Positions 60,861 through 64,000 of a stretch of DNA of 64,000 nucleotides are shown here, piece by piece (within the stretch, counting starts at the first letter, position 1; each line of letters begins with the position of its first letter). The notes under the pieces are model-generated. The model ran no database searches. It was not told where the DNA came from and was given only the letters and a program-made list of their open reading frames with translations. This stretch comes from Acanthornis magna (Eukaryota > Chordata > Aves > Passeriformes > Acanthizidae), in NCBI GenBank assembly GCA_036785705.1, contig JAWUZG010000015.1, positions 3,735,001 to 3,799,000 of the forward strand, written 5' to 3'. The position numbers and the translations under genes are program-made.

Positions 60861-62245
60861 CATTTTTCTTCTTAGAATTATGGCACGTTTTTAAAGCCTA
60901 AGTGCTTTTCAGTACAAATTTTAGCATGTTTTGCATTCAAATGAAACATCTACTCCACGTGTGAAGCCCTTGCACACACTGCTTGTAAAAGTGGAGGGAA
61001 CCACTGGATTTATAGGTTCTTTTGCACATTCTGTCAAAGTCAGCTGTCCTGCCTAATGGAGTCCATGGAGCAGGAAAGGCTTTCATTGCACAACTTTCCA
61101 TAAGAGAGATAATGTTTGCTGTCTGACACCATGCAATGTGTAAACAAAGGCTTGAAATCAGTTTGTATTAAAAGTAGGAACCTCAGCTGGGAAGGAATTA
61201 AGTTAATAACATTTTCTGTAATGTCTTTATCAGCATTTCTGTGGCCAGTTTGCGACAATAAACAGGCAAAAAAAGAAGCTCATGTTCGAGATGGAAGTAA
61301 ATTTCAGGCTGATATGAGTGATGTACCTCATAACCAGTTATAATTAGAAGGGAGGCTTCTTACAGCACCATTCCTCTATAAATCACAGCAGATATTACCC
61401 CAACTTGTACAACAACTATGAAATATGCTGTGAAATTTGAAACTCATGAAAAATAGGTTCTTTTGTTGCAATTTCATTCCCAGAAAAGCTCTCATTTGAT
61501 ATGTATATGCCTTTTTTGGACCGATTTCTTAAAAATAAGGTAACCAGCCTCAATTCCCTAGAAAACTGTGTTAAGATTTCAATTTAGTAAAGTATTTTTT
61601 ATTTTTTATAGTCACAATTTGTGCAAGCTGAAAGCATTGCACATTTCGCTACACAGAATCCTTACTTGCAAGAGTCTATCAAAAAAACTCAAGCAAAAGT
61701 TTCCTATGGCAGAACCTTTTTATCAAGGACAATTTTACACTGAAGAAGTCAGAAATACAGGATGATAGCAGAATGGATGTGTATTTTCCTTTCCTCTTCC
61801 GACAGAGTCAGCTTTGACCTGGCCCCATTATTCCAGATGTGACCATGGAAAGTCCGCAGGGAAAGCAGCCCTAGGGAAGAAGGTTTTGCTGGCTTGATGC
61901 CTAAAAACAAAACAAAAACCAAGCAAGATTTCTCGAGCCTTTCTCTTGTACTAAGGTATAAGTCTTTTTCCTATGATATTATGTTTTTAATAGAAAATGG
62001 ATGAGTTTGTTTTAGAAATGTGTTCTCTGAAAACCTGTGAACCATTTAGGACTGTCGGCATGGTAGGGTTATAGCTACCTTTATTGATCCTAATTTAAAG
62101 CTGTATTGCAAATAAAAACATCATTATATCCCCCAGCTACCTTAATTGAAAGGATTGATTCACAGGGGCAAAGCATGGTAAGAACTTCTATATGGGCCAA
62201 GTGCTTGTGGGCATTTTAACACCCTCATTTTGGCATGGCTTGGGT
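60861..62245. other. Unique AT-rich non-coding sequence
   Basis: No gene recognised. Two subregions look element-like: 61100-61350 (TTTGCGACAATAAAC, CATGTTCGAG, CAGTTATAATTAG) and 62040-62190 (CTACCTTTATTGATCCTAAT then TTAAAG, TACCTTAATTG). Both are low-confidence. Confidence 0.45.
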
Positions 62246-62323
62246 TTGTTCTTGTGTGGAAGAATGTCCAAGGCCAGGATGGACAGGGCTTGGAGCAGCC
62301 TGGGATAGTGGAAGGTGTCCCTG
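62246..62323 (+). mobile_element. CR1 LINE fragment lacking its 3' end
   Basis: TCCAAGGCCAGGATGGACAG, GGCTTGGAGCAGCCTGG and TAGTGGAAGGTGTCCCTG match the internal part of the CR1 3' region on the plus strand. The terminal part (catggcagggggttggaac...) is absent and unrelated sequence follows. Since CR1 insertions normally retain the 3' end, this copy has probably lost it by a later deletion. Confidence 0.85.
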
Positions 62324-63812
62324 TGATGCAATGAAATACCCTTCAAAATATCTGTTCAATAAAGCAGGTGTTGTGAGAGGTTAGGGGAAGACAGAAAACA
62401 GCCATGGTTCCCCTTCTCCCTGGGCAGGTGTTTGAGTGAATGTGTTTAGAGGACCTGAGGAGGAATAAAAGTAGAAGGTTGTAGTTTCTCCTTGAATCTG
62501 CCCATGTCCCAGGATATGAAATGCAAAGCATATTAACTATGCCAAGGTCTTTTTTTGTGACTGGTCCTGAGAAAAGATGCAAAACCCCCTTTTCCTTAAA
62601 GGGAATGGTGGAGGTTTAAGATGCTGAACTCCACTTTCAAAACAGGAACCTGAAATATCAGAGAGGGCACTCCTTGCACTGGCGTCCTCTCAGCCCCCAA
62701 GAACACAACTATTTCATAACAACTCAGGGAGGTGTACACCCAAGACCTTCAAGGTACCAAAATATTTTAAGGATCTCAGACCAGGAGATTAGCTGTTCTT
62801 TAGTAACTCAGATTATTTTATCTTCAGAGTCAAATAACTCTACTTATGGTGCAGTATAAAAAGTTAGTCATGTCTGTTTAATGCACTCGGCTTGGAGGAG
62901 TAAACCTGTAGGGCAAGGAATGTTTTTATAAATCTTAGACTAAAATAAATAGGGGGAAAATAAAGGTTTTCACTATGATTGGCTGTAGCAAGAATGAGAT
63001 ATCGTTACTCAAGGGAACATAATCTGTCAGGCCAGCTTCAAATATGTGGGACACACTTAGCTTCTCCAAAAATAAACTAGCATTTTTAAAGAATTAAACA
63101 AAACTCTTGTTTTTTAGGTGAAATTATCAATTGTTTTGTCTTCCAGAGGTAAACAAAGAGCTGAGGGAGTCTCGATCGCTTGGTCTTATGACCTTATGGG
63201 CACTGACCAAAATACCAGCAGTGACGCTCCACACTGGAGAGCTCAGAAGAAGAAAAGCAGATACTCAGCAGGGTTAGCCCAGTGTCTTTCCAAATAATCC
63301 CTTATTTTTACAAAACGTTTCCATATGGGTAACTCCATCACTGAGCAGATGCACTGAAAACAGTGTGGTCATCTTTGTGGAGATGCTGATATGGGCTGTT
63401 GAATACCCAGAACAGTTGAGAGGCTTCAGCAGTGCTGCCCTGCACATCTAAATGTAAAACTGATGCCTGGGGCTGAAAATTGATCTGTAACATTAAACTC
63501 CAACCACAGAATGGGCATCACTATTTGGAAGGGAAGCAGATGACTGGTATTAGCTCATCTGGTAACGATGAGTAGCTGGACAGGGTCTGAAGAATTCTTG
63601 CAGATATGAAACCCTTACCCTGAACTTTGTGGAAAATTGGTTCAAAACACAAATTTGCAGCAGATACTTATTTATGTAATGGGCCTGAGATGTTACCCTG
63701 AATCTAAATCCTTTTTTGCTGGGCAGAGTTGGGTTCTGGCTCTCCACAGACCCGGCAGGACAGCCTGTCTACAGTTCACTAATCCTAGAAAGCAGACAGA
63801 CTTAGGAAAAAG
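62324..63812. other. Unique non-coding sequence
   Basis: No gene, repeat or clear motif cluster was recognised. Confidence 0.5.
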
Positions 63813-63912
63813 CCTTCCTTTTTTCCTTCCCCTTTCCCCTTTCCCTTTTTTTTTTTTTTTTTTTTTTTAATGTGTGTGTGTGTGTGTGTGTGTTTCTCTT
63901 CTTTCTTTCTTT
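63813..63912. repeat. Composite pyrimidine / (TG)11 / pyrimidine low-complexity tract
   Basis: 63813-63868 is 56 nt of only C and T, ending in 23 T. After AA, 63871-63892 is a perfect (TG)11, and 63893-63912 is again only C and T. A plus-strand frame ending here with a poly-phenylalanine tail is spurious. Confidence 0.92.
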
Positions 63913-64000
63913 GTTTAAAGGGAAAATTAGTTGCAATAATACAAACCCATTGTGCTCTCTCTGGTTACAGCTGAGTGACACTACATCAGCAGCAGAATAT
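63913..64000. other. Right-edge sequence, nothing recognised
   Basis: Short unique stretch to the end of the window. Confidence 0.4.

Overview
The window is bird genomic DNA. The evidence is the interspersed repeats: several fragments carry the 3' end of avian CR1 LINEs, and there is one complete solo LTR of an avian endogenous retrovirus. The background is AT-rich and CpG-poor. From memory, this LTR type is common in neoavian birds and especially passerines, so a songbird-like genome is my best guess. The species cannot be named from this sequence.

No protein-coding gene, exon series, rRNA, tRNA or CpG-island promoter could be supported in the 64 kb. The longest open frames (about 140-171 codons) sit in locally GC-rich patches, often overlap frames on both strands, lack recognisable domains, and fit chance expectation. 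The window is best read as a gene desert or the inside of a very long intron.

Layout. 1-5 kb is unique sequence. 5,092-5,614 is a solo LTR framed by a perfect 5-bp target-site duplication. 5.6-19.6 kb is mostly unique, with a short CA repeat, an ancient MIR-like relic near 16.3 kb, and two AT-rich blocks near 12.8 and 17.1 kb that look like conserved non-coding elements. 19.6-26 kb holds a good CR1 3' end, a short one and a doubtful one. 26-38 kb is unique apart from a second MIR-like relic near 32.1 kb. 38.1-38.5 kb is the longest CR1 piece, on the minus strand. Two short minus-strand CR1 tails at 41.0 and 42.2 kb share the same 20-bp end. 43-64 kb is mostly unique: homeodomain-site-rich blocks, several perfect hairpins or palindromes, a G/T-rich tract at 55.4 kb, a CpG-retaining block at 60.3-60.9 kb, a 3'-deleted CR1 piece at 62.3 kb, and a 100-bp pyrimidine/TG composite near the right end.

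If the window has a function, it is probably regulatory. Several blocks keep CpGs and dense TAAT/ATTA cores in a CpG-poor background and contain exact direct or inverted repeats, as developmental enhancers often do. This is inference from composition; no alignment could be run. I found no evidence of a novel multi-gene system.
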